From NCBI RefSeq assembly GCF_001644015.1, contig NZ_LUUI01000092.1, positions 38,290-102,289 on the forward strand: a DNA stretch of 64,000 nucleotides, given 5' to 3'. The notes under the pieces were generated by a model. That model had not been told where the DNA came from. It saw only the letters and a program-made list of their open reading frames with translations, and ran no database searches. This document shows positions 43,249-51,753 of the stretch, piece by piece. Source of the stretch: Methylomonas lenta. GTDB lineage: Bacteria > Pseudomonadota > Gammaproteobacteria > Methylococcales > Methylomonadaceae. A program made the position numbers and the translations under genes. Each line of letters opens with the position of its first letter. Positions within the stretch are counted from its first letter, which is position 1.

Positions 43249-44024
43249 TGTTTTTTTCGCCGCATTCTTCCAGTGTTAAGCAAAGTCTTTGGCAAGACTG
43301 GCGAGCCGATGTCGCTTGTGTATTTGCTAGAGACCCAGCAGCCCGCGGCGTATCTGAAGTTTTGCTGGCTTACCCGGGCGTACATGCGGTGTTATTGCAT
43401 CGAGTCAGTCATCGTTTATGGTTAGCGGATTGGAAACTGACCGCTCGGTTAACAGCAGCATTTGGTCGCTGGTTGACTAATGTGGATATCCATCCCGGTG
43501 CGACGATAGGCAAACGTTTTTTCATTGATCACGGTGCCTGTGTAGTGATTGGTGAAACGGCGGAGATCGGCAATGACGTTACCTTGTATCACGGCGTCAC
43601 CCTAGGCGGCACCACCTGGAACAAGGCTAAGCGCCATCCTACTTTAGGAAACAATGTACTGATTGGAGCCGGCGCTAAAGTTCTGGGTGCCATCACATTG
43701 GGCGATAACGTCAGGGTAGGCGCAAATTCGGTGGTGGTAAAAGACGTGCCAGCCTGCTGCACGGTGATCGGCATACCCGGTCGCATTATTCAGCAAAAAG
43801 GCACCAAGATTCAAAATTCACACGGCATCGATCTGGATCATCATTTGGTGCCAGACCCAATGGGCAGGGCCATCAATTGTCTGATCGAACGTCTGGATAA
43901 ACTGGAAGCCAATCAAGAAAAATTTGTGGTAATGGAATCGGAAAATTGCGATGGCTGTGAAGCGGATGCTGTTTGCCACAGTGAAGGAACAGTCATGTTA
44001 AAGCAAGCCGCAGGGGGAAGATGA
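43245..44024 (+). CDS. cysE: Serine O-acetyltransferase (nif-linked CysE)
   Basis: This 259-residue enzyme makes O-acetylserine, the precursor of cysteine, which feeds NifS. It has the helical N-domain and the left-handed beta-helix of hexapeptide repeats ([55 protein letters not shown]). A C-terminal extension carries a small cysteine cluster ([10 protein letters not shown]), which is unusual for the family. It overlaps both neighbours by ATGA, so it is clearly part of the nifV operon. Confidence 0.94.
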   Translation: MMFFSPHSSSVKQSLWQDWRADVACVFARDPAARGVSEVLLAYPGVHAVLLHRVSHRLWLADWKLTARLTAAFGRWLTNVDIHPGATIGKRFFIDHGACVVIGETAEIGNDVTLYHGVTLGGTTWNKAKRHPTLGNNVLIGAGAKVLGAITLGDNVRVGANSVVVKDVPACCTVIGIPGRIIQQKGTKIQNSHGIDLDHHLVPDPMGRAINCLIERLDKLEANQEKFVVMESENCDGCEADAVCHSEGTVMLKQAAGGR

Positions 44025-44527
44025 TGGACTTACTGGATTTCGAAGCCAAGGATTTGTATTTCCAACAGGAAGATAGCCAGGAAGTGCAGGATCTGATCAA
44101 GTTTGCTTCCGAACTGTATGCCCAAGGGGAAGCCGAATTACCGTTATTAAAAGCCTATTTGAGAGCACCGGAGTCTTTAAACGTCTTGGTTGCGTTAAAC
44201 AGGTTTTATTACTATCAGCATCGCTTGCCAGAAGCCTTGATCATCTCAGAAAAAGCACTGGGCCTGATTCGAAGCGGTATCGACCTTCCAGAGGATTGGC
44301 GTCTACTGGAAATGTCACATATCAGCGATGCACCCAAACAGACATTAAGCCGGATTAGACTGTATTTGTTTACCTTGAAGTCAATTGGTTTTTTGAACAT
44401 GCGGCTGGAAAATTTGGATTTAAGCCGCAGCATTTTCGAAAAACTGGTAGCAGTGGATATCAAAGATCGTATAGGCGCCAAAGGACTGTTGGAACTAGTT
44501 TTACAGCGACAACAGGCTATAGCTTGA
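44021..44527 (+). CDS. TPR-like nif-cluster protein
   Basis: This 168-residue helical protein has TPR-like pairs of helices ([54 protein letters not shown]). From memory, an equivalent uncharacterised ORF occurs between cysE and nifW in Azotobacter-type clusters. No enzyme motif is present. It overlaps the cysE stop as ATGA. Probably an accessory protein for nitrogenase maturation; the actual role is unknown. Confidence 0.78.
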   Translation: MMDLLDFEAKDLYFQQEDSQEVQDLIKFASELYAQGEAELPLLKAYLRAPESLNVLVALNRFYYYQHRLPEALIISEKALGLIRSGIDLPEDWRLLEMSHISDAPKQTLSRIRLYLFTLKSIGFLNMRLENLDLSRSIFEKLVAVDIKDRIGAKGLLELVLQRQQAIA

Positions 44528-44582
44528 TGCTTTAAATCTATCAAACCGGTTTATTTTCATTGATAAAAACGAGGTGATTGAG

Positions 44583-44684
44583 ATGTTAAAACATTTGAAC
44601 GCGACCCTGCTGCCAATAGTGCTGTTTGCATTGCTGGTGATTTATTTAATTGGCAGTGACCCCAACCAAATTGGACCATTTTAA
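44583..44684 (+). CDS. Single-membrane-helix microprotein A (33 residues)
   Basis: This short frame, MLKHLNATLLPIVLFALLVI followed by YLIGSDPNQIGPF, has GAGGTG six bases before the ATG. It is one membrane helix with a short polar tail containing 'I-G-S-D'. It sits 56 bases after the TPR-like gene and is followed by a second microprotein of the same design. Ordinary length cut-offs would miss it. Function unknown. Confidence 0.65.
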   Translation: MLKHLNATLLPIVLFALLVIYLIGSDPNQIGPF

Positions 44685-44756
44685 AACGGCAGCATAAACC
44701 CTGCAGCTTGTAATTGTCGGTGGCTAATACCCATCCTAAATCTAAAGGTGATTGTC

Positions 44757-44879
44757 ATGATTAAGCATAAATCCGATCCATTTCTGACCCAAGCATCTGT
44801 GATGCTGGTGATTTTGTTTGTTATGTATATTCTGGGTGGCGATAGCGGCAATCTGGATCACTTGATTGCTGCGAGGTAG
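44757..44879 (+). CDS. Single-membrane-helix microprotein B (40 residues)
   Basis: This frame begins MIKHKSDPFLTQASVMLVIL and continues FVMYILGGDSGNLDHLIAAR. It is preceded by AAAGGTGATTGTC, nearly the same leader as microprotein A. The shared core 'V-I-L-F-x-x-x-x-Y-L/I-x-G-x-D' suggests the two are duplicates. It lies four bases upstream of the nifW start, so it is in the operon. Confidence 0.68.
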   Translation: MIKHKSDPFLTQASVMLVILFVMYILGGDSGNLDHLIAAR

Positions 44880-44883
44880 CCCT

Positions 44884-45198
44884 ATGAGTTTCGAAGATGA
44901 TATGGAAGAACTCGAATCTGCCGAAGACTTTTTACAATATTTCGAATTGGATTACGATCAAACAATAGTCCACGTCAACCGCTTGCATATATTACAGCGC
45001 TTCCACGACTATCTGGACAAGGGCGGCGAGCAATTGCCGGAAGATGAAGACAGCAAGCGCCAAGTGTATAAAACGCTGCTGTCTCGGGCCTATATGGATT
45101 TTGTCGATTCCGATGCCCAAACTGAAAAAGTCTTTAAGGTATTCAATATGCCGGACCCTGCAAACGTATTTATTGCGCTGACTGACATTAAGACATGA
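44884..45198 (+). CDS. nifW: NifW nitrogenase-protecting protein
   Basis: This 104-residue acidic protein matches NifW (ESAEDFLQYFELDYDQTIVH, then VNRLHILQRFHDYL and YMDFVDSDAQTEKVFKVFN). NifW associates with the MoFe protein during maturation and protects it from oxygen. The ATG at 44884 has GAGG seven bases before. The stop overlaps nifZ as ATGA. Confidence 0.95.
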   Translation: MSFEDDMEELESAEDFLQYFELDYDQTIVHVNRLHILQRFHDYLDKGGEQLPEDEDSKRQVYKTLLSRAYMDFVDSDAQTEKVFKVFNMPDPANVFIALTDIKT

Positions 45199-45674
45199 TT
45201 GAAGATCGCTACGACGAAGAACGCTTCGATTTTGGCGAAGCCGTGCGGGTGACGCGAAATGTACGCAATGATGGTACATATCCCGGCATGCCGGTCGGAG
45301 AACTCCTGATGCGACGAGGCAGTGTCGGTCATGTCATCGAAGTAGGCACTTTTCTGCAAGATCAAGTGATCTATACCGTGCATTTTTTGGATCATGGTCG
45401 CATGGTGGGTTGCCGAGCTGAAGAACTGATACCGGCAAGCGCACCTTGGAACCCTAGTCGATTCGAGTTTCGCGACAAAGTCGTTTGCAGAATTGATTTA
45501 GGCATGCAAGGCAAAGTCATCGTCGACAAAGGTTCGGAAGGGGAAGTATTAAAAGTGCTGCGAGAAAGTCTGCCCTTGCAATATCACGTGCGATTTCCCG
45601 GTCGCACTCTGCAAGTACCGGAATCCGTATTGGAACCGGCCGACCCGGAAAATTTCAGAGAACCGGAGGAGTAA
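45195..45674 (+). CDS. nifZ: NifZ, P-cluster maturation protein
   Basis: This 159-residue protein has two NifZ repeats: FGEAVRVTRNVRNDGTYPG with VHFLDHGRMVGCRAEEL, then FRDKVVCRIDL with VRFPGRTLQVPESVL. NifZ acts as a chaperone for the second P-cluster of the MoFe protein. Coupled to nifW by ATGA and two bases before nifM. Confidence 0.95.
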   Translation: MIEDRYDEERFDFGEAVRVTRNVRNDGTYPGMPVGELLMRRGSVGHVIEVGTFLQDQVIYTVHFLDHGRMVGCRAEELIPASAPWNPSRFEFRDKVVCRIDLGMQGKVIVDKGSEGEVLKVLRESLPLQYHVRFPGRTLQVPESVLEPADPENFREPEE

Positions 45675-45676
45675 AC

Positions 45677-46543
45677 ATGAATCAAACTCCCGAGTCAGTC
45701 ATCGAGCCTTATACCTTGTTACGGGCAGCGTTGAGCCTGTTCAAAAAACCACCGGCCGACCTGGGAAACCAGGAATTGTCGCAAGCCCAAAGGCAAGCCA
45801 GAAACGAATATGACATTGAAACCCGGGTGCTTAATTCCAAACAGGCTATCAATGTGATGGTCTCGGAACAAGAGTTAGCCATGGCTTTCGCTGAGGTGCA
45901 AGGTCGATTTGAAGATGAAGAGGCATTTGCGGCTGCATTGGCCGCTAACCAGCTTTGCGAAGAACGCTTGAGAGCCGCCTTGTCCAGACAATGTAAAGTA
46001 AATGCAATTCTTGAGCGAGTTGCCTCGCAAGCACCTAAAGTCAACGACGTGGAAGTGGGTATTTTTTATCACTTACATCCGGAAAAATTTCACGTCCCGG
46101 AACAGCGGGTTGCCCGGCATATTTTGATTAGCATCAATCCGGATTATCCGGAAAATACCCGGGAGAATGCGCTTCGACGCATAGAAGAAATAGCCGAGAC
46201 TCTACAGCGCAAGCCGCATAAATTTGCTAATCTGGCTTTAAAAAACTCGGAATGCCCTACTGCCTTAAATGGCGGTGAGCTCGGCAGCCTCGTTAAGGGC
46301 AAGCTTTATCCTGAATTGGATGAAGCGTTATTTATGCTGAAAGAAAACCAAATTAGCTCTACGGTGGAAACGGAAATCGGCTTTCATCTGATCCAATGCC
46401 TGAAGATCATTCATGCCGAAACGTTGTCTTTAATAAAAGCTACACCAAAGATCAAACAATTGATGCAAGATAGGTCTCGGCGCAATTGTCAACGTACCTG
46501 GTTGGCCAGTTTGCCGGCAACAAATCCAGCTAAGGTTGAATGA
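45677..46543 (+). CDS. nifM: NifM peptidyl-prolyl isomerase
   Basis: This 288-residue protein has a helical N-terminal part and a C-terminal parvulin domain (VPEQRVARHILISINPDYPE, then NSECPTALNGGELGSLVKGK and TVETEIGFHLIQCLKI). NifM is needed to produce active Fe protein (NifH), by prolyl isomerisation. GGAGTAAAC precedes the ATG. Length and domain order match Azotobacter NifM. Confidence 0.94.
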   Translation: MNQTPESVIEPYTLLRAALSLFKKPPADLGNQELSQAQRQARNEYDIETRVLNSKQAINVMVSEQELAMAFAEVQGRFEDEEAFAAALAANQLCEERLRAALSRQCKVNAILERVASQAPKVNDVEVGIFYHLHPEKFHVPEQRVARHILISINPDYPENTRENALRRIEEIAETLQRKPHKFANLALKNSECPTALNGGELGSLVKGKLYPELDEALFMLKENQISSTVETEIGFHLIQCLKIIHAETLSLIKATPKIKQLMQDRSRRNCQRTWLASLPATNPAKVE

Positions 46544-46586
46544 TTATTTGCCCTTATTACTACCCAGTTAACGCAGGATGAAAAAC

Positions 46587-47876
46587 ATGGTCAAAGAATC
46601 CAAGCATTGTTCGTTTTGTGGCATAGAAGCTTCCGCTTCGGTGCCTATGATTGCCGGCACCGAAGGCTTTATCTGTGAGGCTTGCGTCATGCTGGCCAGT
46701 CAGGTGGTGTCCAGTTGGGGTAAGAAAAAAGAGCTGAAAGAAATGCAGGCTGCTTCACCCAAACCGGCCGAAATAAAAGCCTTACTCGATCAATACATCA
46801 TCGGTCAGGATCTGGCAAAAGAAATCTTATCAGTAGCGGTTTACAACCATTACAAGCGTCTGAAACACGAAGGCGTCAAAAATGATGGTTTGGGTAACGC
46901 AGCTACCAATGTGGAAATAGGTAAATCCAATGTTTTATTGATTGGCCCCTCCGGTACCGGCAAAACGCTGTTGGCTAGCACTTTAGCCAAGATCGTCGGA
47001 GTGCCATTTACCGTAGCCGACGCCACTACATTGACCCAAGCCGGCTATGTGGGCGATGACGTCGAAAATATCCTGGTGCGCTTGCTGGATGTGGCTGAAG
47101 GACAGGTTAGTAAAGCTGAATGGGGCATCGTCTATATAGACGAAGTCGACAAAATCGCCCGTAGCCCGGAACAATCCATCAGTACCCGTGATGTGTCCGG
47201 CGAAGGTGTACAGCAAGCTTTATTGCGTCTAGTTGAAGGCTCCCACGTCAAAATTACCGCCAAAGGTCGACGTAAAGATAGCGGTAATGACACGCTGATG
47301 ATTGATACCAGCAATATTCTATTTATTGCCGGCGGTGCATTTCCAGGTCTGGAAAAGCACGTAGAAAAACGCTTGTTGCCACCGAAAACAGCGATCGGTT
47401 TTCATGCGGAAATGAATGACGCCAGTCAGAAACCGGCTTTGGAAGCCTTGTTAAATGCAACACAGCCTGACGACTTGAAACGCTTTGGTTTGATTCCGGA
47501 GTTTATCGGCCGCTTTCCGGTGCTGGCCCCGTTGGAACCACTAGATGTAGATGCCTTGATTCAAGTCTTAACCGAGCCGAAAAACGCCTTGGTTAAACAG
47601 TATCAGCAATTATTTGCTTATGACGATGTAGAGCTTGAATTTACCCACGATGCGTTAGTGGAAATCGCCGAAAAAGCCATTGCCCGCGATACCGGTGCCC
47701 GTGGCCTGCGAGGCATCATGGAGCATGTATTACGTCGCACCATGTTTGATGTCCCGTCCCGCGACAATGTTCAGCGCTGCATCGTCAATGCCGATGTGAT
47801 TAAAGGCGACAGTGAAATTCAAATAATTGAGCGTGAGACTAAAAATGATGATTTGCGTTCATCGGCGGCTGGATGA
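46587..47876 (+). CDS. clpX: Nif-linked ClpX-type ATPase
   Basis: This 429-residue AAA+ unfoldase has the N-terminal zinc finger (C8, C11, C30, C33), LLDQYIIGQDLAKEILSVAV, Walker A GPSGTGKT, Walker B IVYIDEVDKI and the GAFPGLE pore-loop region. Nif clusters of Azotobacter-type bacteria carry such a second ClpX, linked to turnover of NifB/NifEN-type proteins. Two ATGs are available; the one at 46587 has AGGA eight bases before, whereas in the first the site would overlap the codon. Probably the last gene of the nifV operon. Confidence 0.92.
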   Translation: MVKESKHCSFCGIEASASVPMIAGTEGFICEACVMLASQVVSSWGKKKELKEMQAASPKPAEIKALLDQYIIGQDLAKEILSVAVYNHYKRLKHEGVKNDGLGNAATNVEIGKSNVLLIGPSGTGKTLLASTLAKIVGVPFTVADATTLTQAGYVGDDVENILVRLLDVAEGQVSKAEWGIVYIDEVDKIARSPEQSISTRDVSGEGVQQALLRLVEGSHVKITAKGRRKDSGNDTLMIDTSNILFIAGGAFPGLEKHVEKRLLPPKTAIGFHAEMNDASQKPALEALLNATQPDDLKRFGLIPEFIGRFPVLAPLEPLDVDALIQVLTEPKNALVKQYQQLFAYDDVELEFTHDALVEIAEKAIARDTGARGLRGIMEHVLRRTMFDVPSRDNVQRCIVNADVIKGDSEIQIIERETKNDDLRSSAAG

Positions 47877-47961
47877 AGGCATTTAAGGGAGATGAATGGA
47901 AATACTTCACGCAACCCAAACGCTGGAGCATCCCCGACGGGGTTCCCACGCAAAGCATCAC

Positions 47962-48109
47962 TGCCATTAAGTTAAGGAAGAACAATCCCTTCTCCCTCCG
48001 GGAGAAGGTTAGGATGAGGGGATTAAATAAAGCTTTTTTGCCTTATTATAAATCTCCTCTCCCCAACCCTCTCCAGCAGGAGAGGGAGCTTTTTCTTAAC
48101 TTAATGGCA
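47962..48109 (+). mobile_element. 148-bp MITE, copy 2
   Basis: This copy is in plus orientation and appears essentially identical to copies 1, 3 and 4. It is flanked on both sides by the direct repeat ACGCAAAGCAT, itself part of a broken GTTCCCACGC...GCATGGGAAC palindrome, so the target site appears duplicated. It separates clpX from grx-bolA. Confidence 0.9.
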
Positions 48110-48247
48110 TTGACGCAAAGCATGGGAACCATAAGCAGAAGTTAATTTGGCTAGGCAGTAACCAATCTAAATTTGTCGGCTGCGGATGACAGACCTTTTG
48201 AAATTATCAGGCAAAACTTCGAAATATACCTTTTTGAGATATTAATT

Positions 48248-48865
48248 ATGAGCACCAAAGAAACCATACTGAAACAACTTGCCGATAACCCGATCATCCT
48301 CTACATGAAAGGCGTGCCCACTGCGCCTGAATGCGGCTTTTCCGGCAAGACGGTTGAAATCCTGAATGCCACCAAAGTGCCCTTCGCTTATGTTGATGTA
48401 TTGAGAGCACCTTTTATCCGTGATCGCTTACCTTCAGTATCGAAATGGCCCACTTTTCCGCAGTTATTCGTCAAAGGTGAGCTGGTTGGCGGTGCCGATA
48501 TTGTTGAATCCATGTACAACGATGGCAGTCTGTTACCTTTGCTGCAGTCTGCAGTAAAACCCGTAGATAACGCGGCAGATAATAATGTCATCACTCACTC
48601 GGAAGTAGAAGCATTGATCCTCGGTGATTATTCGGATGCGCAAATCGCCATCGAAGGACAAGGCTGTAACTTAACCATACGCGTGGTAAGCGGACAATTC
48701 GCAGATCAGAGCATGGTCAAACAACATCAAGGCGTCATGGCGACCTTAACAGAACCACTGGCAAACGGACGCTTGCACGCCGTGACTTTAAAAACCTTTA
48801 CACCTGAACAATGGCAGACACAGACGCCGGATGCCAAGCCCGGCTTGTTACAAATTCAGCTTTAA
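48248..48865 (+). CDS. Monothiol glutaredoxin fused to a BolA domain
   Basis: This 205-residue protein joins two normally separate partners. Residues 1-110 are a CGFS-type monothiol glutaredoxin (active C29 in ECGFSGKTVEIL; WPTFPQLFVKGELVGGADIV). Residues about 122-195 are BolA-like (VEALILGDYSDAQIAIEGQG, MVKQHQGVMATL, LHAVTLKTFTPEQW). Grx-BolA heterodimers share a glutathione-ligated [2Fe-2S] cluster, so the fusion would make a single-chain cluster carrier for the nif system. The start at 48248 is chosen from the Grx alignment; the ribosome-binding site is weak. The MITE lies just upstream. Confidence 0.88.
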   Translation: MSTKETILKQLADNPIILYMKGVPTAPECGFSGKTVEILNATKVPFAYVDVLRAPFIRDRLPSVSKWPTFPQLFVKGELVGGADIVESMYNDGSLLPLLQSAVKPVDNAADNNVITHSEVEALILGDYSDAQIAIEGQGCNLTIRVVSGQFADQSMVKQHQGVMATLTEPLANGRLHAVTLKTFTPEQWQTQTPDAKPGLLQIQL

Positions 48866-48888
48866 TTTTCTAACCAGGAGTCACAATC

Positions 48889-49422
48889 ATGGCAAAAATA
48901 GGCATTTTTTTTGGAACCGATACTGGCAATTCGCGTAAAGTCGCTAAAACCATACATAAGCAATTGGGCGACGATTTAGCAGACAAACCAGTAAACATCA
49001 ACAAAGCCAGCATCGATGATTTGCTGGCATACGATGTATTAATCATCGGCACCCCGACATACGGCGACGGCGAACTGCCAGGCCTGACAGCAGGCACCTC
49101 GACTGAAAGCTGGGAAGAGTTTATGCCAAATCTAGCAGGCGCAGATTTTTCCGGCAAAACCATTGCCCTGTATGGCTTAGGCGACCAGGAAGGTTATCCG
49201 GATAATTTCGTCGATGCTATGGGCATGCTCTATGACGCTTTCGCTGATTGCGGTGCGCAATTTGTCGGCGCTACCAGTACCGAAGGTTTTACTTACAATA
49301 GCTCTAAGGCTGCTATGGGTGATGAATTTGTAGGCCTGGTACTGGATGAAGACAATCAAAAGGAGTTGAGTGATCAGCGTTTGCAAGACTGGTTACAAGC
49401 AATCGAATCCAGTTGGGCCTGA
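48889..49422 (+). CDS. nifF: Nitrogenase flavodoxin NifF
   Basis: This 177-residue long-chain flavodoxin has the FMN phosphate loop GTDTGNSRKVAK, the LIIGTPTYGDGELPG isoalloxazine loop and the YGLGDQEGYPDNFVDAMG segment. NifF donates electrons to the Fe protein. AGGAG lies seven to eight bases before the ATG. It is followed after ten bases by a Rieske-type gene. Confidence 0.93.
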   Translation: MAKIGIFFGTDTGNSRKVAKTIHKQLGDDLADKPVNINKASIDDLLAYDVLIIGTPTYGDGELPGLTAGTSTESWEEFMPNLAGADFSGKTIALYGLGDQEGYPDNFVDAMGMLYDAFADCGAQFVGATSTEGFTYNSSKAAMGDEFVGLVLDEDNQKELSDQRLQDWLQAIESSWA

Positions 49423-49432
49423 TGTAAGCACG

Positions 49433-49837
49433 ATGCAAATCCTGCCTGCAGAAGCGTTAGCCGAAAAAGCATTCCTGACGGTCGATGTGCGGTTGAACAG
49501 TACATCGACCCGATCCAGTCAGGCCAATGTCGTGGTGTTTCGTTATCTGGGTCGGGTTTATGCTTATGTGAACCATTGTATGCATATGCACAAACCGTTG
49601 AATTGTCAGCAAGATGCCATTTTCGATGCCGAGCGACGCTGGTTACGTTGCTCGATGCATGGTTTCATTTTTGAACCTGAAACCGGCGTTTGTATCAGCC
49701 CGGTCTGCGAAGGACAAGCACTGCAAGCCATCAAAGTTATCGAGCAGGATGGCATGATCGTATTTAAAGAAAAGTACCTGCAAATCCTCACAGTTAATCT
49801 ACCTAAACCTGCAGTCTCGGGGGTAAGCCATGATTGA
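49433..49837 (+). CDS. Rieske-type [2Fe-2S] protein
   Basis: This 134-residue soluble ferredoxin has the Rieske ligands C49-x-H51 (NHCMHMHKPL) and C73-x2-H76 (RCSMHGFIF). The proline-loop region EPETGVCISPVCEGQAL follows. No membrane anchor or oxygenase domain is present. It probably serves as an electron carrier next to NifF. The frame is open upstream across the nifF end; the ATG at 49433 is chosen because it starts after nifF and gives the family length. It overlaps rseC by eight bases. Confidence 0.85.
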   Translation: MQILPAEALAEKAFLTVDVRLNSTSTRSSQANVVVFRYLGRVYAYVNHCMHMHKPLNCQQDAIFDAERRWLRCSMHGFIFEPETGVCISPVCEGQALQAIKVIEQDGMIVFKEKYLQILTVNLPKPAVSGVSHD

Positions 49838-50261
49838 AGAAACCGCCATCGTTACGCGCGTTATGGATGGTCAAGTCTGGATCAAAAGCCTGCAAAGCGG
49901 TGCTTGCGGAGGCTGCAGTCAGCAAAGTAGTTGCGGTACGGCAACGTTGTCAAAATGGTTACCCAAACGCGAATTTTCTGTTGAATGTGATCGCTCGTTA
50001 AAAGTCGGTGATCAGGTCAAAGTTGCCATCGACGACTCGCAACTGCTATTGAGTTCATTACTGCTGTACCTGCTGCCTTTACTGATCACATTAACCGGAG
50101 TAGGCCTGGCGAATACTTTTTTGCCAGTGACTTTAACCGATGCCTGGCTACCGGAAATGGCTTTGTCGCTTTTGTTGCTAACCTTCTGGCTGATAAACCG
50201 CTTGCAAAGCCTGTTATTGTTGTATTTTTGCTTTCGCCCACAAATCTTAGGCAAGCTCTAA
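49830..50261 (+). CDS. RseC/MucC-family membrane protein
   Basis: This 143-residue protein has an N-terminal soluble domain with a cysteine cluster (C26, C29, C35 in GACGGCSQQSSCG) and two membrane helices (about 70-90 and 107-127). This is the RseC family, which works with Rsx/Rnf complexes in SoxR reduction and affects sigma-E in E. coli. In diazotrophs Rnf powers reductant supply for nitrogenase, so its place after nifF and a Rieske gene fits an electron-supply role. A terminator follows. Confidence 0.85.
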   Translation: MIEETAIVTRVMDGQVWIKSLQSGACGGCSQQSSCGTATLSKWLPKREFSVECDRSLKVGDQVKVAIDDSQLLLSSLLLYLLPLLITLTGVGLANTFLPVTLTDAWLPEMALSLLLLTFWLINRLQSLLLLYFCFRPQILGKL

Positions 50262-50296
50262 CTCCCCCTCAAACTTGATCACCTTGTAATGCTGAC

Positions 50297-50322
50297 GGTG
50301 CAATATCCAGTTATATTGCACC
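50297..50322. repeat. Hairpin between convergent genes
   Basis: GGTGCAATAT and ATATTGCACC form a perfect ten-pair stem around the loop CCAGTT. There is no T-tract, so it is only a possible terminator or RNA-stabilising stem. Confidence 0.5.
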
Positions 50323-50356
50323 TTTGGAACTACTCAATTGCCTATAGCCGATTACA

Positions 50357-50384
50357 CGCCCGGTTATTTCCGGGTGCGTTTTTT
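50357..50384 (+). terminator. Rho-independent terminator of the grx-nifF-rseC operon
   Basis: CGCCCGG-TTATTT-CCGGGTG followed by CGTTTTTT gives a seven-pair stem (one G-T) and a T-run on the plus strand. It overlaps the last codons of the convergent lipoprotein gene. Confidence 0.7.
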
Positions 50385-51062
50385 AGAAACCGGAGCTAAC
50401 GGCTGCTCAACGGGGGTAGAAGTGATATTGGTTGGTAAACGCGCGGTAACTTCAGTTAAAAAGTCGTTTTCCAACTTATTAGATGACTGACAAGTCACAT
50501 TAGTGGGTTTATAGGCCACATCGACGGTTTTAGTGTCAGGTTCGCGTGAAGTGAAATTCCATTCACCGATCGATTCGATTCGATCGCCGATTTTCTGGGT
50601 AATTTTTAACGTGTATTGACTATTGATTTGTATATTGGTTTTAGTGTCCGATACCGGCCGAGCCATCACGTTTGCTCTACCTGATAAATGCATTTGTACA
50701 TCACTAATAGTCATGTAGTTGATTGCCGATTTTGGATCGGGATGCGGATTTTTATAGGCTGCTTGAGTGCTGACAAATTCACCACAAGTGACATAAGCAC
50801 CCACATTACCGCGCATATTGTCGTATTCCAACGTCATCAGACCACTACCCTTGTCAAAATTCTTGATGTTAAAAAAGGTGGCCCCTGCGACATTGGTAAT
50901 AGCTGACCAAGTGGCATCGAAGTTGGCATTGACCTCGCGAGAATAATCCAAAGTTTGTGGCGCTTGTGGCGGTTGATACACGCCAGCGGGGACGCAGCCA
51001 GTCAGTAAGCTAGCACTAGCTGCCGCTGTGACAACAAAGAGTTTGTTCATGATTTTTGTCAT
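50364..51062 (-). CDS. Predicted lipoprotein, unknown function
   Basis: This 232-residue protein has a short signal peptide and lipobox LLTGC (C23). The mature part is beta-rich with a BamC-like flavour (NANFDATWSAITNVAGATFF, GSGLMTLEYDN, IGEWNFTSREPDT) and a basic C-terminal KKRTRK. GGA precedes the ATG at 51062; a longer frame begins nine codons earlier. Probably outer-membrane anchored. Not linked to the nif genes by strand. Confidence 0.78.
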   Translation of the reverse strand: MTKIMNKLFVVTAAASASLLTGCVPAGVYQPPQAPQTLDYSREVNANFDATWSAITNVAGATFFNIKNFDKGSGLMTLEYDNMRGNVGAYVTCGEFVSTQAAYKNPHPDPKSAINYMTISDVQMHLSGRANVMARPVSDTKTNIQINSQYTLKITQKIGDRIESIGEWNFTSREPDTKTVDVAYKPTNVTCQSSNKLENDFLTEVTARLPTNITSTPVEQPLAPVSKKRTRK

Positions 51063-51753
51063 TATTTTTCCATTATGTTTATAAAACACTCATGCTGAGT
51101 GAGTTGGTCATATCTGAAACAATCAGAACCGTTAGATGTGATATCCAATGCTATTAAATCCCAGATAGAAATAATTATAACCCTAGCATTCTAAGTGAGG
51201 GGTAAGAATATCTAACTTACCTACAAAAGTCGGACTTTGTAATCTAAGGCTGTCTCTAATACTGCGATATCCGGCAGTATTTAACATGATATTTGAGGCT
51301 CTACTCACCAAAATCAGAAACATTAATACCTGCCCAATTGAACAAACTTATTTCAATAAGCCGACTGGCGACCTGTTGGGCGAACATGTTAAGCGTTAAC
51401 AAGAAATTTGCCTGATACACCTTATTTATGCTATTCAACAACAACTATTCAGCTACAAGCACGCCACACCCATAAGCCTATCCTTAAATAGATAGGTAAA
51501 AAGCACTGCTGAATGGCTAGGTGATTATCAAGAACAGAGAATAAAGTGGCAGCGGATTTGTGTTCATTTACAAGATTCGAATAAAGGCAAAACTTTACAC
51601 TGCAACATTTTTCTAGCAACCCTGGCGGCCAACAATCGCAATAGTTAAAAACCTGCAAACTGGGTCTATTTTTAAAGTAAATCGCCTGATATGTAAAAAA
51701 CCAAGGTAAGCCAAAATCGCAATAACTTTTTAATTTAAACAGGAGTTCAAAAA
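51063..51753. other. Long intergenic region, no gene seen
   Basis: About 690 bases without a convincing frame. It is AT-rich. A stem AATACTGC/GCAGTATT with an eight-base loop (51258-51281) is the only clear structure. Promoters of the flanking divergent genes must lie here, but I cannot choose boxes with confidence. Confidence 0.5.

Noticed and set aside
47873-48145. Frames translating the MITE (shared KNNPFSLREKVRMRGL segment), also at 37083, 52771 and 56938
   Set aside because: The same peptide occurs at all four loci only because the 148-bp element is duplicated; the frames have no start context and are bounded by flanking sequence.
51449-51658. 69-codon minus frame in the long intergenic region
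   Set aside because: No ribosome-binding site, no family resemblance, and isolated; insufficient support.
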